From contig NZ_JAPFPY010000006.1 in the NCBI RefSeq assembly GCF_026240945.1, positions 124,001 through 188,000 of the forward strand: 64,000 bases of DNA, given 5' to 3'. Below the pieces are notes generated by a model. That model ran no database searches. It was not told the origin of the DNA and saw only the letters and a list, made by a program, of their open reading frames with translations. The DNA comes from Mycolicibacterium sp. J2 (GTDB taxonomy: Bacteria; Actinomycetota; Actinomycetes; Mycobacteriales; Mycobacteriaceae). How positions within the stretch are numbered: position 1 is the stretch's first letter; each line of letters starts with the position of its first letter. This document shows, piece by piece, positions 42,925 to 51,955 of this stretch. The position numbers and the translations under genes were made by a program.

Positions 42925-43622
42925 CGGCACATCCACCAGTGCCGGTGCAGCCGCACACACCCGTCGACCGTCCACCCCGCGTAATCGGCACGGACGGCAG
43001 CGGCACCGGTGAAGTCCTGGCCGGCGGTGTAGGCCGTCGGGACGACGACGGTGGCGAGCTTGGCGGCGGTCGCGGCGCGCAGCCCGTGCCCCGATCCGGC
43101 CACCGCCAGTGCGCACTCCGGACCGATGCCCAATTCCCAGAGCGCGTGCCCGTGCAGATCCGGTTCGCGGGCCGGCGACAGGTCATCCGGGGTCACGATG
43201 ACCTCGGCGATGCCCTCTCCGATCAGCTGGCGCACCAGGGGTTCCACCCACAGCGGTGATCCCGCGCTGATCGCCGCGATCGAGATGCCGGCGGCGTACA
43301 GGCGGTTCGCCAGATCGACCAGCCCCGCACGTGGTGTCACGTCGCCGTCGAGCACCCACTCGACGAAGATGTCGTTCTTGGTGTGCTGGATATAGCTCGC
43401 AATCTCCGGGCTGATCCGGCCGTACCCGCGCCGGCGCAACGCCGACGCGATGCGACGGCGCTCGTCGCCGATCCGGACCAGCCTGCCGTACTCGGCCACC
43501 GACCAGCTGATGTCGAAGCCGTGCTCGGCGAAGGCCGCGTTGAACGCGCGGCGCTGGCCGTCGCGCTCGATATCCGCCAGCGCGCCGTCCACGTCGAAGA
43601 TGACGGCCCGCAGCTCCTCCAC
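42921..43622 (-). CDS. HAD-superfamily hydrolase
   Basis: The 233-aa protein belongs to the beta-phosphoglucomutase/CbbY-like HAD group. Motif I is VIFDVDGALADIERDG with nucleophile and acid Asp, and a helical cap domain and AISAGSPLW (motif II-like) follow. The third motif is altered: PDDLSPAREPDLHGHALW then GIGPECALAVAGSGHGL, where the usual metal-binding GDS/D pair is not clear. The GTG start removes an unrelated 29-residue extension. The substrate is unknown. Confidence 0.78.
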   Translation of the reverse strand: MEELRAVIFDVDGALADIERDGQRRAFNAAFAEHGFDISWSVAEYGRLVRIGDERRRIASALRRRGYGRISPEIASYIQHTKNDIFVEWVLDGDVTPRAGLVDLANRLYAAGISIAAISAGSPLWVEPLVRQLIGEGIAEVIVTPDDLSPAREPDLHGHALWELGIGPECALAVAGSGHGLRAATAAKLATVVVPTAYTAGQDFTGAAAVRADYAGWTVDGCVRLHRHWWMCR

Positions 43623-43751
43623 GACGGCCCCCGCGGGCCGCCCGGCATCCCACCAGAAACATCGCACAGGTGTATCGCCCCGCATACCTGACAGCGTGGC
43701 CCACGTCACACCTGCCCGGCCTCCCCCAAAGGGGGGATTTGGGAGGCCAAC

Positions 43752-44492
43752 TTGCGGACAATGATCGCCATGGCAAGCCAGCCGGCACCGGAAGGCGGAT
43801 CGCGCGTCCCCAGCCAGCGAGAAGCCGAAGGCGGATCGCGCATTCCACTACGCCTGGTCCTGGTCGACGACCACGAGATGGTCATCGAGGGGCTCAAGGC
43901 GATGCTCGCCGCCTTCGCCGACCGGGTGCAGGTGGTGGGTCAGGCCGTCGGCACCGACCGTGCGCTGGCCGTCGTCGACGACCTCGACCCCGACATCGTG
44001 CTCTGCGATGTCCGGATGCAGGGCTCCAGCGGATTGGATCTGTGCCTGCAACTGCGCGGACGTGACCCGGCCCGCAAGGTCGTCATGCTGTCGGTGTACG
44101 ACGACGAGCAGTATCTGTTCCAGGCGCTGCGGGTGGGCGCATCGGGCTACCTGCTCAAGAGCATCGGCAGCGACGAACTGGTCCGGCAGCTGGAATTCGT
44201 GCATCTGGGGCAGACCGCGCTGGATCCCGGGATGGCCGCCAGGGCCGCCGACACCGCCGCGCGCCTGCAGCGCGACGAATTCTGGCCGGGCGCCCGCCAA
44301 GGCCTCACCCAGCGGGAGAGCGAGATCCTCTCCTATGTGGTCAACGGGCTGTCCAACCGCGGGATCGCCACCAAGCTGGTGATCGGGGACGAGACCGTCA
44401 AGAGCCACCTCAGTTCCATCTACCGCAAGCTCGGCGTCACCGACCGCACCGGCGCCGTCGCCACGGCGCTGCGCGAGGGGATCTACCGATGA
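43752..44492 (+). CDS. NarL/LuxR-family response regulator
   Basis: The 246-aa regulator has a receiver domain (DDHEMVIEGLKAMLAAFA, acceptor Asp in IVLCDVRMQGSSG, Lys in YLLKSIG) and a LuxR HTH domain (LTQRESEILSYVVNGLSNRG, then ETVKSHLSSIYRKLG). Start: TTG 43752 lies five bases after GGGAGG; ATG 43761 or 43770 are alternatives. The N-terminus holds a duplicated 15-bp block coding EGGSR[VI]P. Its stop overlaps the kinase start, an obvious two-component pair. Confidence 0.92.
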   Translation: MRTMIAMASQPAPEGGSRVPSQREAEGGSRIPLRLVLVDDHEMVIEGLKAMLAAFADRVQVVGQAVGTDRALAVVDDLDPDIVLCDVRMQGSSGLDLCLQLRGRDPARKVVMLSVYDDEQYLFQALRVGASGYLLKSIGSDELVRQLEFVHLGQTALDPGMAARAADTAARLQRDEFWPGARQGLTQRESEILSYVVNGLSNRGIATKLVIGDETVKSHLSSIYRKLGVTDRTGAVATALREGIYR

Positions 44493-45724
44493 GCGACGCC
44501 ACCACCGTCCCCGGTCACCCGGCCCCGGCCGGCCGCAACGTCTTGACCGCCGATGGCGAGCTGACCCTGCTGCGCGAACTCATCCGGGCCGCGTCCAGCG
44601 GGCCGGGGGTGGAACCACTGGCCGCCGCGGCGGCCCGGATGATCACCGCGGCGACCGGCACCGACGTGTGCTTCGTGCACGTGCTCGACGACACCGAACG
44701 GTCCCTGACGCTGGCCGGGGCGACACCGCCGTTCGACAGCGAGGTCGGCAAGATCCGGCTGCCGCTGGGCGAAGGCGTGTCCGGGTGGGTGGCCAGCCAC
44801 CGCGAGCCGGTGGTGATCATCGCCGACAAGGAGGCCGATCCGCGGTACCGACCGTTCGAGACGCTGCGCGGCTCCGATTTCACCTCGATGGTCTCGGTGC
44901 CGATGGAAACCGATCCCGGCGGCTTGGTCGGGGTGCTCAATGTGCACACCGTGGCCCGGCGCGAGTTCGGTGCCCGCGATGTCGAACTGCTCCTGGTGAT
45001 CGGCAGGCTGATCGCGGGCGCCATGCATCAGGCCCGGTTGCACCGGCAGGTGGTGGCCCGCGAACGGGCCCACGAGAACTTCGTCGAACAGGTGATCCAG
45101 GCCCAGGAGATCGAGCGCAGGCGACTGGCCGGCGATATCCACGACGGCATCTCCCAACGCTTGATCACGCTGTCGTACTGGCTGGATGCCGCCACCCGCA
45201 CGGTCACCGAGAGCCCCGGCGAACTGTCCAGGGCAGGAGACCAACTGAGCCGGGCCCGCGAACTGGTCGACCTCACCCTGCAGGAGGCGCGCGCGGCGAT
45301 CGGTGGGTTGCGGCCGCCGGTGCTCGACGATCTCGGGCTGGCCGGCGGGCTGGCCAGCCTGGCCCGCTCGGTGCCCCAGCTGCGGCTGGAGCTGGACCTG
45401 TCCGATGAGCGGCTGCCCGACCATATCGAGGTGGCGTTGTACCGGATCGCCCAGGAATGCCTGCAGAACGTCGTCAAACATGCCAAGGCCGGCACCGCCC
45501 GGCTGACCTTCGGGGTGCACGAGGACACCGCGCGGCTGGAGATCGTGGACGACGGCGTCGGCTTCGACACCTTCGAGAACCCGTTGGGCAGCGACGAGAT
45601 GGGCGGCTACGGCCTGCTGTCGATGGCCGAGCGGGCCGAGATCGTGGGCGGCCGGCTCAACATCCGGTCGCGCCCCGGATCCGGTACCGCCGTGACGGCG
45701 ACCATCCCGGTGCCGTCGGTATGA
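44489..45724 (+). CDS. GAF-domain sensor histidine kinase
   Basis: The 411-aa soluble kinase has a GAF domain (about 30-185: ATGTDVCFVHVLDD, GEGVSGWVASHREPVVI) that should bind a small molecule or haem. A HisKA_3 dimerisation helix carries His218 in LAGDIHDGISQRL. The ATPase shows QECLQNVVKHAKAG, DDGVGFD and GYGLLSMAERAEIVGG. It phosphorylates the NarL-type regulator that it overlaps by 4 bases (ATGA). The signal is unknown. It ends four bases from the convergent MarR gene. Confidence 0.92.
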   Translation: MSDATTVPGHPAPAGRNVLTADGELTLLRELIRAASSGPGVEPLAAAAARMITAATGTDVCFVHVLDDTERSLTLAGATPPFDSEVGKIRLPLGEGVSGWVASHREPVVIIADKEADPRYRPFETLRGSDFTSMVSVPMETDPGGLVGVLNVHTVARREFGARDVELLLVIGRLIAGAMHQARLHRQVVARERAHENFVEQVIQAQEIERRRLAGDIHDGISQRLITLSYWLDAATRTVTESPGELSRAGDQLSRARELVDLTLQEARAAIGGLRPPVLDDLGLAGGLASLARSVPQLRLELDLSDERLPDHIEVALYRIAQECLQNVVKHAKAGTARLTFGVHEDTARLEIVDDGVGFDTFENPLGSDEMGGYGLLSMAERAEIVGGRLNIRSRPGSGTAVTATIPVPSV

Positions 45725-45728
45725 CCGG

Positions 45729-46232
45729 CTAGAAATCCCCCGCGTGCCGGCGCAGGGTCTCGATGGCCTTGGCCAGCGCCCGGGAATCCGCCGGCGAGAC
45801 ACCCACGTCGGCGAACACCTCCTTGTTCAGCGTCTCGGTGGCGTCCTCGACGGTGGACCGGCCCAGTTCGGTCAACCGCACGAGCGTGGTGCGGCCATCG
45901 GTCGGATGCGGCAGCCGCTCCACCAGACCGTCGGCCTCCAGCCGCCGGATGGCGTGGGTGACGCTGGTGACGTGCACCTGCAGCCGGTCCGACGCCTTGG
46001 TGATCGGCAGTGCGCCGCTACTGCTGAACGCCAGCAGCCGCAGCAGTTCGAATCGGGAGAAACTGAGGTCATAGGGGCGTAGCGCGGTCTCGACGCGCGC
46101 CAGCAGGATCTGGTGCGCCCGCATCACCGAGGTGACCGCCACCATGCCGTCGGCGACATCGCCCCAGCCGGCGCGTTCCCAGTTGGCGCGCGCCAGCGCG
46201 ATCGGGTCACGGTGGTCCGGCGCAGCGGGCAT
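45729..46232 (-). CDS. MarR-family transcription regulator
   Basis: The 167-aa winged-helix protein has LSFSRFELLRLLAFSS, recognition helix ITKASDRLQVHVTSVTHAIR and the wing HPTDGRTTLVRLTELGRS. MarR proteins repress nearby operons until a phenolic or lipophilic ligand binds. It lies 26 bases after the aminotransferase gene on the same strand, so it is probably the last gene of that cluster and its regulator. Confidence 0.9.
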   Translation of the reverse strand: MPAAPDHRDPIALARANWERAGWGDVADGMVAVTSVMRAHQILLARVETALRPYDLSFSRFELLRLLAFSSSGALPITKASDRLQVHVTSVTHAIRRLEADGLVERLPHPTDGRTTLVRLTELGRSTVEDATETLNKEVFADVGVSPADSRALAKAIETLRRHAGDF

Positions 46233-46258
46233 CCCCTGTTCTTACCGTATGCGGCGGC

Positions 46259-47311
46259 TCAGCCACCAGCACGGAACGCGGCGACGGCGGACAACACCGC
46301 CCTGGTGGACTGCCGCATGCCGACGGTGATGCGGACACCGCCGTCACCGTAGTGCCGAACCCGCGGCCCATCCCCGTCGAACACCTGCCGCCACACCGTC
46401 CGGTCACCGCCGGGGGCCGGCAGGTAGACGAAGTTGGCTTGCGCATCGGTGCTGTAGATGCCCAGTCCGGACAACTGGGTACGCAGCCGCCTGCGCTCGG
46501 TGTCGATGATCCGAATGCGCTGGCGCATCTCGTCTTCGGCGGCGTAGCAGGCGGCCACGGCCACCAGGCCGGTCAGCCCCACGCCGAACGGCAGCTGCAT
46601 GGTCCACAGCCTGCGGGCCAGCTGCGGACCGCAGAACCCGTAGCCGATGCGCAACCCCGCGAGTCCGTATGCCTTCGAAAAGGTCCTCACCACAACGAGA
46701 TTCGGGTACGTGCGCACCAGTTCGCGGGTGTCCAGCCGGTGTTCGGGCCCCAGGAACTCGACATAGGCCTCGTCGAGCACCACGACGGTGTCGGTCGGCA
46801 TCCGGTCCAGGAAGCGCCGCAGCTCCGCGGCCGATTCCACCGTGCCGGTGGGATTGTGCGGCCGGCACACCACCACCACCCGGGCGCCGGCGACGGCGGC
46901 CGCGGCCATGGCGTCCAGGTCGTGGTGGCCGTAGGCGTCGAGGGCGATGGTGATCGACCGCAGCCGGGCGATCTGGGCGAAGATCGGGTAGCCGTCGAAC
47001 GTCGGGGTGGCCATCACCATCGCGTCACCGGGCCGGGTGACCGCCTGCAGCACCTGCATGATCACCCCAGTGGCTCCGGTGCCGATCACCACCTGGGTCT
47101 CGTCGACGCCGAGATGCTCGGCGATCAGCGCACGCAACCGCTCGGGCAGGAACTCCGGGTAGCGGTTGGCCGCGCCGATCGATGCCATCAGGGCCGAGCG
47201 CACCGAGGGCAGCGGCGGGAACGGAATCTCGTTGAGCGACAGCGCAAGTGGATCTTGGGCCGCCGGCAGAGTGTCGAAGACATCGGCCAGCACCCCGTCC
47301 GGGATGCTCAT
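46259..47311 (-). CDS. PLP aminotransferase, histidinol-phosphate type
   Basis: The 350-aa fold-type I aminotransferase shows IGTGATGVIMQVLQAV near the cofactor site, VVCRPHNPTGTVESA, VVLDEAYVEFLG and the PLP Lys in VRTFSKAYGLAGLRIGY. It most resembles HisC or aromatic aminotransferases, but the genomic setting (KAS III-like, SRPBCC and ThDP genes) argues for amination of a cluster intermediate rather than histidine synthesis. The ATG overlaps the KAS III-like stop (ATGA). Confidence 0.88.
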   Translation of the reverse strand: MSIPDGVLADVFDTLPAAQDPLALSLNEIPFPPLPSVRSALMASIGAANRYPEFLPERLRALIAEHLGVDETQVVIGTGATGVIMQVLQAVTRPGDAMVMATPTFDGYPIFAQIARLRSITIALDAYGHHDLDAMAAAAVAGARVVVVCRPHNPTGTVESAAELRRFLDRMPTDTVVVLDEAYVEFLGPEHRLDTRELVRTYPNLVVVRTFSKAYGLAGLRIGYGFCGPQLARRLWTMQLPFGVGLTGLVAVAACYAAEDEMRQRIRIIDTERRRLRTQLSGLGIYSTDAQANFVYLPAPGGDRTVWRQVFDGDGPRVRHYGDGGVRITVGMRQSTRAVLSAVAAFRAGG

Positions 47312-48315
47312 CGTCCACCCCAGCGCACCGCGGCCGCCCCCGCGAAATCGCCGGCGTGTGCGAAAGCCGCCATCAGGATCGTGTCGCCGGCCTTGACCCG
47401 GCCTTCGGTGATCGCGCGGTCCAGGTTGACCGGGATCCCGGCGGCGAACAGGTTGCCGCAGTCGTCGAAGGTGTCGACGTGGCGCTCCTTGGGCAGCTCC
47501 AGTGCTTCGCGCCAGTTGCGCAGGAACACCCGGTTGGGCTGATTGGTGACCAGCAGATCGACATCCTTGGGCGCCATCCCGATTCGGTCACAGACCGCGT
47601 AGGACACCTCGGGCACCTGCCGATTGCCGCGGGCCAGCACCTTGGTGATCTTCGACTCGGTGAAGCCGATGCAGCCCTCGCCGGGGCCGGCGGCCCACCA
47701 CTTGCGCGGCGGGTCGACCGCGATGGTCATGTCCCCGGCGAACTCACCATAGGTACGGCACTCCACATCCAGGATGGGTGAGGTGTCCGAGCACGTCACC
47801 AACCCGACGGCCGCGCCATCACCGGGCACCGAGGCCTGGGCCTTGCGCCGCACCGTTTCCTGGTCGAAGATCTGGCCCGCCGCGTTCTGTGCGACGGCCA
47901 CCAGCGCCGTCCGCCCCTCGCCGGAGGCCAGTAGGTTGCGAGCCATCTTGAGCCCCAGCACGAATGCGGCGCAGCCACCGTTGTGCAGGTCCACCACCCA
48001 GCCCGGCTTCATGCCGAGCCGATGCGCGATCGCACCTCCGCCACCGTAGAAGGGCATATCGGGCAACTGGGTGTGCGTGATGAGCACGTCGACCTCGGAC
48101 AGCGCGTCGGCGCCGTGCCGCTCGATCAGGCCGGCGGCGGCCCGTTCGATCATGTCGGTGGCGGTTTCGTCGGGCGCGACGTGGTGGCGGTACTTGGGTG
48201 CCCGGAACATCAAGTTGTCCCGCAGGTCGTCGGTATCGGCGAACTGTGCGTAGTAGTCCGCCCCGATCGGCTCGCCGGGCAGATAGGTGGAGACATCGAT
48301 CAGGCTGACACTCAT
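47308..48315 (-). CDS. KAS III-like condensing enzyme
   Basis: The 335-aa thiolase-fold protein resembles 3-oxoacyl-ACP synthase III. Cys115 in DLHNGGCAAFVLGLKMA is the acyl-carrying Cys. The family His (HQAN) is replaced: the segment reads LLVTNQPN, with Asn258 at the His position. The third residue is kept (DDCGNLFAAG, Asn288). Loss of His often marks enzymes that acylate or esterify without decarboxylation, or use another base. ATG after GGTGA-type spacing; eight bases separate it from the SRPBCC gene. Confidence 0.83.
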   Translation of the reverse strand: MSVSLIDVSTYLPGEPIGADYYAQFADTDDLRDNLMFRAPKYRHHVAPDETATDMIERAAAGLIERHGADALSEVDVLITHTQLPDMPFYGGGGAIAHRLGMKPGWVVDLHNGGCAAFVLGLKMARNLLASGEGRTALVAVAQNAAGQIFDQETVRRKAQASVPGDGAAVGLVTCSDTSPILDVECRTYGEFAGDMTIAVDPPRKWWAAGPGEGCIGFTESKITKVLARGNRQVPEVSYAVCDRIGMAPKDVDLLVTNQPNRVFLRNWREALELPKERHVDTFDDCGNLFAAGIPVNLDRAITEGRVKAGDTILMAAFAHAGDFAGAAAVRWGGR

Positions 48316-48323
48316 GGGGGACC

Positions 48324-48971
48324 TCACTTCATCCAGTCGGGGGTGATCGGCAGGCCGTTGCGGTGCCGGTATTCGGCGATGGCCTTCAGGTTGCGCAGCT
48401 CCAGTTCGTGACCGGCGCCGAACATGTCCCAGAAATCGCCGACCCACACCGGGCGCTCCGGCGGTGCCGCCTCCGGATAGGGGTTCTTGTCATAGAACGG
48501 GTGGTGGCAGTTGGTCCACAGCACCACCGAACCCGGCTTGTCGAACACCAGCTGCGCGTCGACGACCCGCATCAGATAGATCATCCACAGGTGATGGCCC
48601 TGATCCCAGGCGCAGTGGTAGTCGACGGTCATGGCGTCGCGGTTGGCCACCGTGCGGGTGAAGATCTCGGTCTCCGAACCGAGCCGGTCATAGGCCAACC
48701 ACAGGCCCTCCTCGTCGGTCGGCGTGAACCCGCGCAGGCTGTAGGTCCACTCCTCCAGGCTGCGGGTGTCGGCCAGATAGTCGAACAGTTCGGCAGGGGG
48801 ACAGTCGATATAACTGTTCACGGTGCAGAACTCCCCGAACACCTTGTCGTGGGGATACACCGACCGCATCATCTCCATGATGATCGGCGTGGCCTGTTCC
48901 CGGGGTGAGGTCTCGATACGGACCACACCGTCGATGGGTTCGGCGATGTCAGCGAGTGCGGGCAGGGACAT
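48324..48971 (-). CDS. SRPBCC-family protein
   Basis: The 215-aa protein has a START/Bet v1-like layout: an N-terminal strand-helix (TVNSYIDCPPAELFDYLADT), LEEWTYSLRGFTP, several strands and a long C-terminal helix (FGAGHELELRNLKAIAEYRH). Such folds bind hydrophobic ligands or act as cyclases/aromatases. It starts within the 3' end of the ThDP gene (23-base overlap). In the cluster it may fold or cyclise the KAS III product (inference). Confidence 0.78.
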   Translation of the reverse strand: MSLPALADIAEPIDGVVRIETSPREQATPIIMEMMRSVYPHDKVFGEFCTVNSYIDCPPAELFDYLADTRSLEEWTYSLRGFTPTDEEGLWLAYDRLGSETEIFTRTVANRDAMTVDYHCAWDQGHHLWMIYLMRVVDAQLVFDKPGSVVLWTNCHHPFYDKNPYPEAAPPERPVWVGDFWDMFGAGHELELRNLKAIAEYRHRNGLPITPDWMK

Positions 48972-50637
48972 GGGCGAGGCTCTCTTTCTTCTCCAGAAAT
49001 GGCGCGAACGGCGGGATTTCGTCGGCCGAGCATTCGATGCTGACCACCGACGGACCCTCGGCGTTGAGGGCGCTGCGCAATGCCTTCGGCAGTCCGTCGA
49101 TATCGGCGATATCGACGGATGGGAGGCCGGGGAACATCGCGGCCAGACCGGCACCGAGTTTGCTCGGCGCGAACCGGTTGTAGCTGTACAGGTCTCGATA
49201 GAACAGCTGCTCGCGGGTGACGCACATGGCGTGCGCGTTGTTGTTGAACAACACCACGGTCACCGGCAGTCGATACTGAATGGCGGTGTGCAATTCCAGG
49301 CCGTGCATGAAGAACGACCCGTCGCCGGCGATGATCACGGTGCGCCGACCCCGTCCGAAGCACATTCCGATGCCGGCGCCGAAGCTGTAGCCCATTCCGC
49401 CCATCCCGAGCGCCACCACGAACCGTCCGCCGCGGCGCACCGGCAGATAGTGGATCGCGGCCGCGCCGGTGTTTCCCGCGTCGACGACGATGTCGGTACC
49501 GTCCGGCAGCGCTCGGTCCAGCGCCGCTATCGCGTCGCGGTACCGGATCCCGTCGCCGTGGTGCACCGGTGGGTTCAACTCGGCATGCGGAATCCGTTCC
49601 GGCACGGCGACTCTCAGGGGTCCGGACAGCGCGGCGTTGAGCATGGTCAGCGATTCGCGCAGATCGTCGGTGTGCACGTGAAGAGTCGGGGGGTACGGCT
49701 GTTCGGCACCGAGTGACAGCACCGGCACCTGGGCCAGCACACCGTCCAGCCCGGCCCGTGCGGTGGCCGGGAGCCGGGTGCCGACCAACACGCAGACCGC
49801 GCTGTCGGCGATCACATCGGCGACCCCGGGATGGCCCATCACGCCGGTCACACCCAGTGCCGAGGATGACCCCAGACCGGGTGCGCCGCTGACATCCTTG
49901 GCGTCGGGCACGGTGGCCACCCTGGCCCGCAGGATCGCGCGCAACCGTTCCAGTTCGTCGCGGGCGTCGTCGCGGGCGACCTGCTCACCGGCGATGATGG
50001 TCACGGGCCCGCGCGCCTGGCGCAGCTGGGCCACGATCGGGGCGGGATCACCGATCACAACGTTCGACGGCACCACGGCTGGTTCATCGGTATCGACGTC
50101 AAAGCGATTCTGCTGCACATCTTTTGGCAGTAACAACACCGCAGGACCCCGCCGCGTGGCGGCCAGCGCCTCGGTCAGCGCGGTGTCGATCGTCCCGGCA
50201 TCGACCACTCGCCTGCAGTACACCGACACCGCGGAGAACAGCGCCTCGGCGTCGAGCGCACCGCCGAGACCGCTGGTGTCCTGGAAGGAACCGCGACCGT
50301 CCATGGTTGTCGGAGGCTGGCCAACCAGGGCCAGCACGGGAATCCTACTGGTCAGCGACTCTCCCAGCGCCGCAACCAGATTCAGTGAACCGCCCCCGGA
50401 GGTGGCGGCCACCACCCCCAGGCCCGCACCGCCGCGGCGATAGCCGTCAGCCATGGTCGCGGCCGAGAACTCGTGTTTGGCCAGCACCGCGGTGATATCG
50501 GCGCTGAAATGAGCCGCATCGTAGAGATCCTCGATGTTGGCGCCGTCGACGCCGAAGATGTACCGTACCCCGTGCCGTGCCAGCCGATCGATGATGCGGT
50601 CGACGACGCGGTACGTGCTGGTCACCTGTCCGGACAC
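48949..50637 (-). CDS. ThDP-dependent enzyme, acetolactate-synthase-like
   Basis: The 562-aa protein is a thiamine-diphosphate enzyme of the POX/ALS type: a PYR domain with Glu56 in LAKHEFSAATMADGY, a central domain, and a PP domain with the metal/ThDP motif AGDGSFFMHGLELHTA and VVLFNNNAHAM. It would decarboxylate a 2-oxo acid and transfer the unit to a second carbonyl (carboligation). A GTG start follows AGGTGAG. It opens the SRPBCC/KAS III-like/aminotransferase/MarR cluster and is not the housekeeping IlvB by context. Confidence 0.88.
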   Translation of the reverse strand: MSGQVTSTYRVVDRIIDRLARHGVRYIFGVDGANIEDLYDAAHFSADITAVLAKHEFSAATMADGYRRGGAGLGVVAATSGGGSLNLVAALGESLTSRIPVLALVGQPPTTMDGRGSFQDTSGLGGALDAEALFSAVSVYCRRVVDAGTIDTALTEALAATRRGPAVLLLPKDVQQNRFDVDTDEPAVVPSNVVIGDPAPIVAQLRQARGPVTIIAGEQVARDDARDELERLRAILRARVATVPDAKDVSGAPGLGSSSALGVTGVMGHPGVADVIADSAVCVLVGTRLPATARAGLDGVLAQVPVLSLGAEQPYPPTLHVHTDDLRESLTMLNAALSGPLRVAVPERIPHAELNPPVHHGDGIRYRDAIAALDRALPDGTDIVVDAGNTGAAAIHYLPVRRGGRFVVALGMGGMGYSFGAGIGMCFGRGRRTVIIAGDGSFFMHGLELHTAIQYRLPVTVVLFNNNAHAMCVTREQLFYRDLYSYNRFAPSKLGAGLAAMFPGLPSVDIADIDGLPKALRSALNAEGPSVVSIECSADEIPPFAPFLEKKESLAHVPARTR

Positions 50638-50706
50638 TGCTCACCTGCTTTCTCGTTCTGCAGATGACACGTACCCGGCCTCGGTCTGGTTCACCCAGGG
50701 GCCGAT

Positions 50707-51426
50707 TCACAGGTTCTTTTCCAGCAGCACCTTTCCGTCGTCCGCCGAAACCAGTTGCACAGCAGCGATTTCATTCATCGGCAGCGGGGTGTTTCCGCTG
50801 GGTAGCGCCGTGGCACCGGACAACCCGAGCCAGGTGGCGATCTGGTCGCGACGGCCGTCCTTGCCGACGACCACCATTCCCAGGTTCTGCGGCTTGACAT
50901 CGTGCTGCCCCCAGTCGCCGTAGCTGCACGCCATGTCGATGCGGGTGCCCCAGCTGTAACCGGACATGGTGATGCTCGCGGCAATGGGTGTCTCGTTGAC
51001 CTTGGTCATCTCCAGCGACGGCGCCGCCTCCTGGGTGCTGCCCTGCTGCAGTCCGAAAACGTCAGGGCGGATGGCCACCACGGCGCCGACGGCCAGCAGC
51101 GCGGCCGCCAGGCCGACGGCCGCCGTGGTAACCCACCGAGACCGGCGCCGGCGTGAACGCACCAGGTCGACCACCTGCTCACGCAGTTCGGGCGGCGGAG
51201 TCGGTTCGGGTTTGCCGGAATCCATCGCCTCGATATCGGCCAGGTCGACCATCGCCAGCAGGGCGGGCATACCGGTCAGTTCGGCCACCGCGGCGCTGCA
51301 GCGGGCACAGCCGCGCAGGTGCGCCTCGTATTCACGTCGCTCGGCCGGAGACAGTGCACCCAGCACGTAGGAGGCATCCCAGGTGGCGTACTGATCTCCG
51401 TCGGACATCAGGTCGAACCCGGTCAT
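50707..51426 (-). CDS. rslA: Anti-sigma factor RslA
   Basis: The 239-aa protein has a zinc anti-sigma domain with His36, Cys40 and Cys43 (HLRGCARC), one membrane helix (about 98-120, WVTTAAVGLAAALLAVGAVV) and a periplasmic RskA-type domain. It holds SigL inactive at the membrane, and oxidation of the CxxC can release it. The start overlaps the sigL stop (ATGA); an ATG six codons later is also plausible. The partner gene and order match M. tuberculosis Rv0735-Rv0736. Confidence 0.92.
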   Translation of the reverse strand: MTGFDLMSDGDQYATWDASYVLGALSPAERREYEAHLRGCARCSAAVAELTGMPALLAMVDLADIEAMDSGKPEPTPPPELREQVVDLVRSRRRRSRWVTTAAVGLAAALLAVGAVVAIRPDVFGLQQGSTQEAAPSLEMTKVNETPIAASITMSGYSWGTRIDMACSYGDWGQHDVKPQNLGMVVVGKDGRRDQIATWLGLSGATALPSGNTPLPMNEIAAVQLVSADDGKVLLEKNL

Positions 51427-51938
51427 CGTGTCACCCCCATCTCCTGCAGATTGAGACGTAGCGCCCGCACCGCATAGTGCAGCCGGGACTTCACGGTGCC
51501 TTCGGCGATCTGGAGGTCGGCGGCGATCTGGGCGGTGGACATGCCCTGGTAGTAGGCACGCTTGACCACCGCACGATGATCCTCGGAGAGGTCGCTCATC
51601 GCGGTGCTGATCAGTAGCCGGTCCAGCGCGGAATCCACTTCGTCGGGGCCGGCCCGGTCGGCGGCCTGTTCGACGTCGGGGGTGCCGGTCTCGTTGCGGT
51701 ACCGGGCACTCCGCCGTTCGTCGATGACGAGATTACGCGCGACGGTGAACAACCATGCACGGGCGGGCCGGTCCGGATCGGCGGTCACCTCGGGATGCCG
51801 CCAGGCGCGCAGCAGCGTTTCCTGCACCACGTCCTCGGCGCGGGCGGCATCGCCCGTCAACCGCAGGGCATACCGCCACAATGCGCCCGCGTGCTCGTCA
51901 TACAGCACCCGCATCATTGCGGCCTCCGGATCGTCCAC
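51423..51938 (-). CDS. sigL: ECF sigma factor SigL
   Basis: The 171-aa ECF sigma factor has region 2 (LWRYALRLTGDAARAEDVVQ, AWLFTVARNLVIDERRSARY) and region 4 (LSEDHRAVVKRAYYQGMSTA, IAEGTVKSRLHYAVRALRL). It ends LQEMGVTR, close to M. tuberculosis SigL. I chose GTG 51938 since GGAGG lies 6-7 bases upstream, whereas the longer TTG start has no room for a binding site. A matching -35/-10 pair lies upstream. RslA follows with overlap. Confidence 0.94.
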   Translation of the reverse strand: MDDPEAAMMRVLYDEHAGALWRYALRLTGDAARAEDVVQETLLRAWRHPEVTADPDRPARAWLFTVARNLVIDERRSARYRNETGTPDVEQAADRAGPDEVDSALDRLLISTAMSDLSEDHRAVVKRAYYQGMSTAQIAADLQIAEGTVKSRLHYAVRALRLNLQEMGVTR

Positions 51939-51955
51939 TCCCAACCTCCGTCTCT

